From Gnetum montanum (Eukaryota > Streptophyta > Gnetopsida > Gnetales > Gnetaceae), in the NCBI GenBank assembly GCA_015680685.1, contig MNCI01022509.1:1-20144 (forward strand): DNA of 20,144 nucleotides, read 5' to 3'. The position numbers and the translations under genes are program-made. The notes under the pieces are model-generated. The model was given only the letters and a program-made list of their open reading frames with translations, searched no databases and was not told the DNA's origin. Positions 19,853-20,144 of the stretch are shown here, one piece after another; within the stretch, counting starts at the first letter, position 1, and every line of letters starts with the position of its first letter.

Positions 19853-20144
19853 TGAAGATGATTGAAGACCTCAAAGTGAGCCCAACATTCCCATAGAGGA
19901 TAGAAATCTTGGAAATATTATGAAGTTGATTAAAATCACCTTAGTGCATAATGTAAATGTAAAGAGATGCCAACATTCAAGCTTTAAAAACAAACTCATG
20001 AATCAAAGTTGTGTACTAAGGGAAATAACATAAAATCATAAAATTGTATATAACGTACCACTATAAAATAACAAAAAAGCTTGGAAATATGCAATCACTA
20101 GGCCATTCTCACATGGATTCAGGCCTTTCACATTTTTAATAGTT
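19853..20144 (-). repeat. Copia 5' LTR, partial (runs off the window)
   Basis: It starts TGAAGATGATTGAAG next to the primer-binding site and aligns with 1081-1376 to the end of the window. By comparison with the other copy about 1.35 kb more should lie beyond the window, including the 21-bp array and the outer target duplication. Confidence 0.88.

Larger units (their letters stand above)
1081..20144 (-). mobile_element. Ty1/copia LTR retrotransposon, decayed, split by a nested gypsy element
   Basis: The element is read on the minus strand. Direct repeats at about 1081-1376 and 19853-20144 are its LTR ends. Read 5' to 3', it has a 5' LTR (cut by the window end), an initiator-Met-type primer-binding site, gag, protease, integrase, reverse transcriptase, RNase H, a polypurine tract and the 3' LTR. 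This gag-PR-IN-RT-RH order is the copia order. Taking out the gypsy insertion and one target duplication leaves an internal region of about 4.0 kb, slightly short for the family. Every coding part carries stops and shifts, so it cannot move by itself. The left LTR boundary is approximate (within about 5 bp), and the outer target duplication cannot be checked because the far LTR is incomplete. Confidence 0.9.

Noticed and set aside
1-20144. Host genes, tRNA, rRNA or a defence-type gene system
   Set aside because: Almost all of 1081-20144 is accounted for by the two retrotransposons, and no RNA gene or intact cellular protein was recognised.

Overview
The window is nuclear DNA from a seed plant with a large, repeat-rich, AT-rich genome. 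The grounds are two decayed LTR retrotransposons of plant type, no host gene, no prokaryotic gene layout, and strong CpG decay. A conifer or other large-genome plant is plausible, but the sequence does not settle the species.

The layout is one retrotransposon inside another, both read on the minus strand. The outer one is a Ty1/copia element. Its 3' LTR is at about 1081-2722. The RNase H end and the C-terminal half of reverse transcriptase follow at about 2826-3888. The rest (start of RT, integrase, protease, gag, primer-binding site) resumes at 16991-19850, and the 5' LTR starts at about 19853 and runs off the window. The inner one is a complete 13.1-kb Ty3/gypsy element of the Athila/Tat type at 3894-16985. 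It has LTRs of 902 and 867 bp and a perfect 5-bp target duplication (CTACA at 3889-3893 and 16986-16990), and it sits inside the copia RT domain.

Read 5' to 3' on the minus strand, the gypsy element runs: 5' LTR; a decayed tRNA-Asp-type primer-binding site; gag with a zinc knuckle and a Tyr/Gln/Pro-rich tail; protease; reverse transcriptase; RNase H; integrase; a 1.8-kb spacer; a long extra frame (ORF2, about 950 codons) with a plant-transposon-type domain and a long coiled coil; a weak polypurine tract; 3' LTR. All genes of both elements are pseudogenes, with many in-frame stops, several frameshifts and several catalytic residues lost. By eye, the LTR pairs differ by about 11% (inner) and 14% (outer), which fits the nesting order.

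The points most worth following are three. The spacer before ORF2 holds a TATA-like site and a degenerate ~15-bp repeat that also occurs near the start of the gypsy LTR, so it may be an internal promoter. ORF2 lies in one frame interrupted only by stops, while pol has shifted frame. The copia LTR carries a regular 21/20-bp tandem array rich in TTGAC cores. Positions 1-1080 are AT-rich flank with no supported gene.
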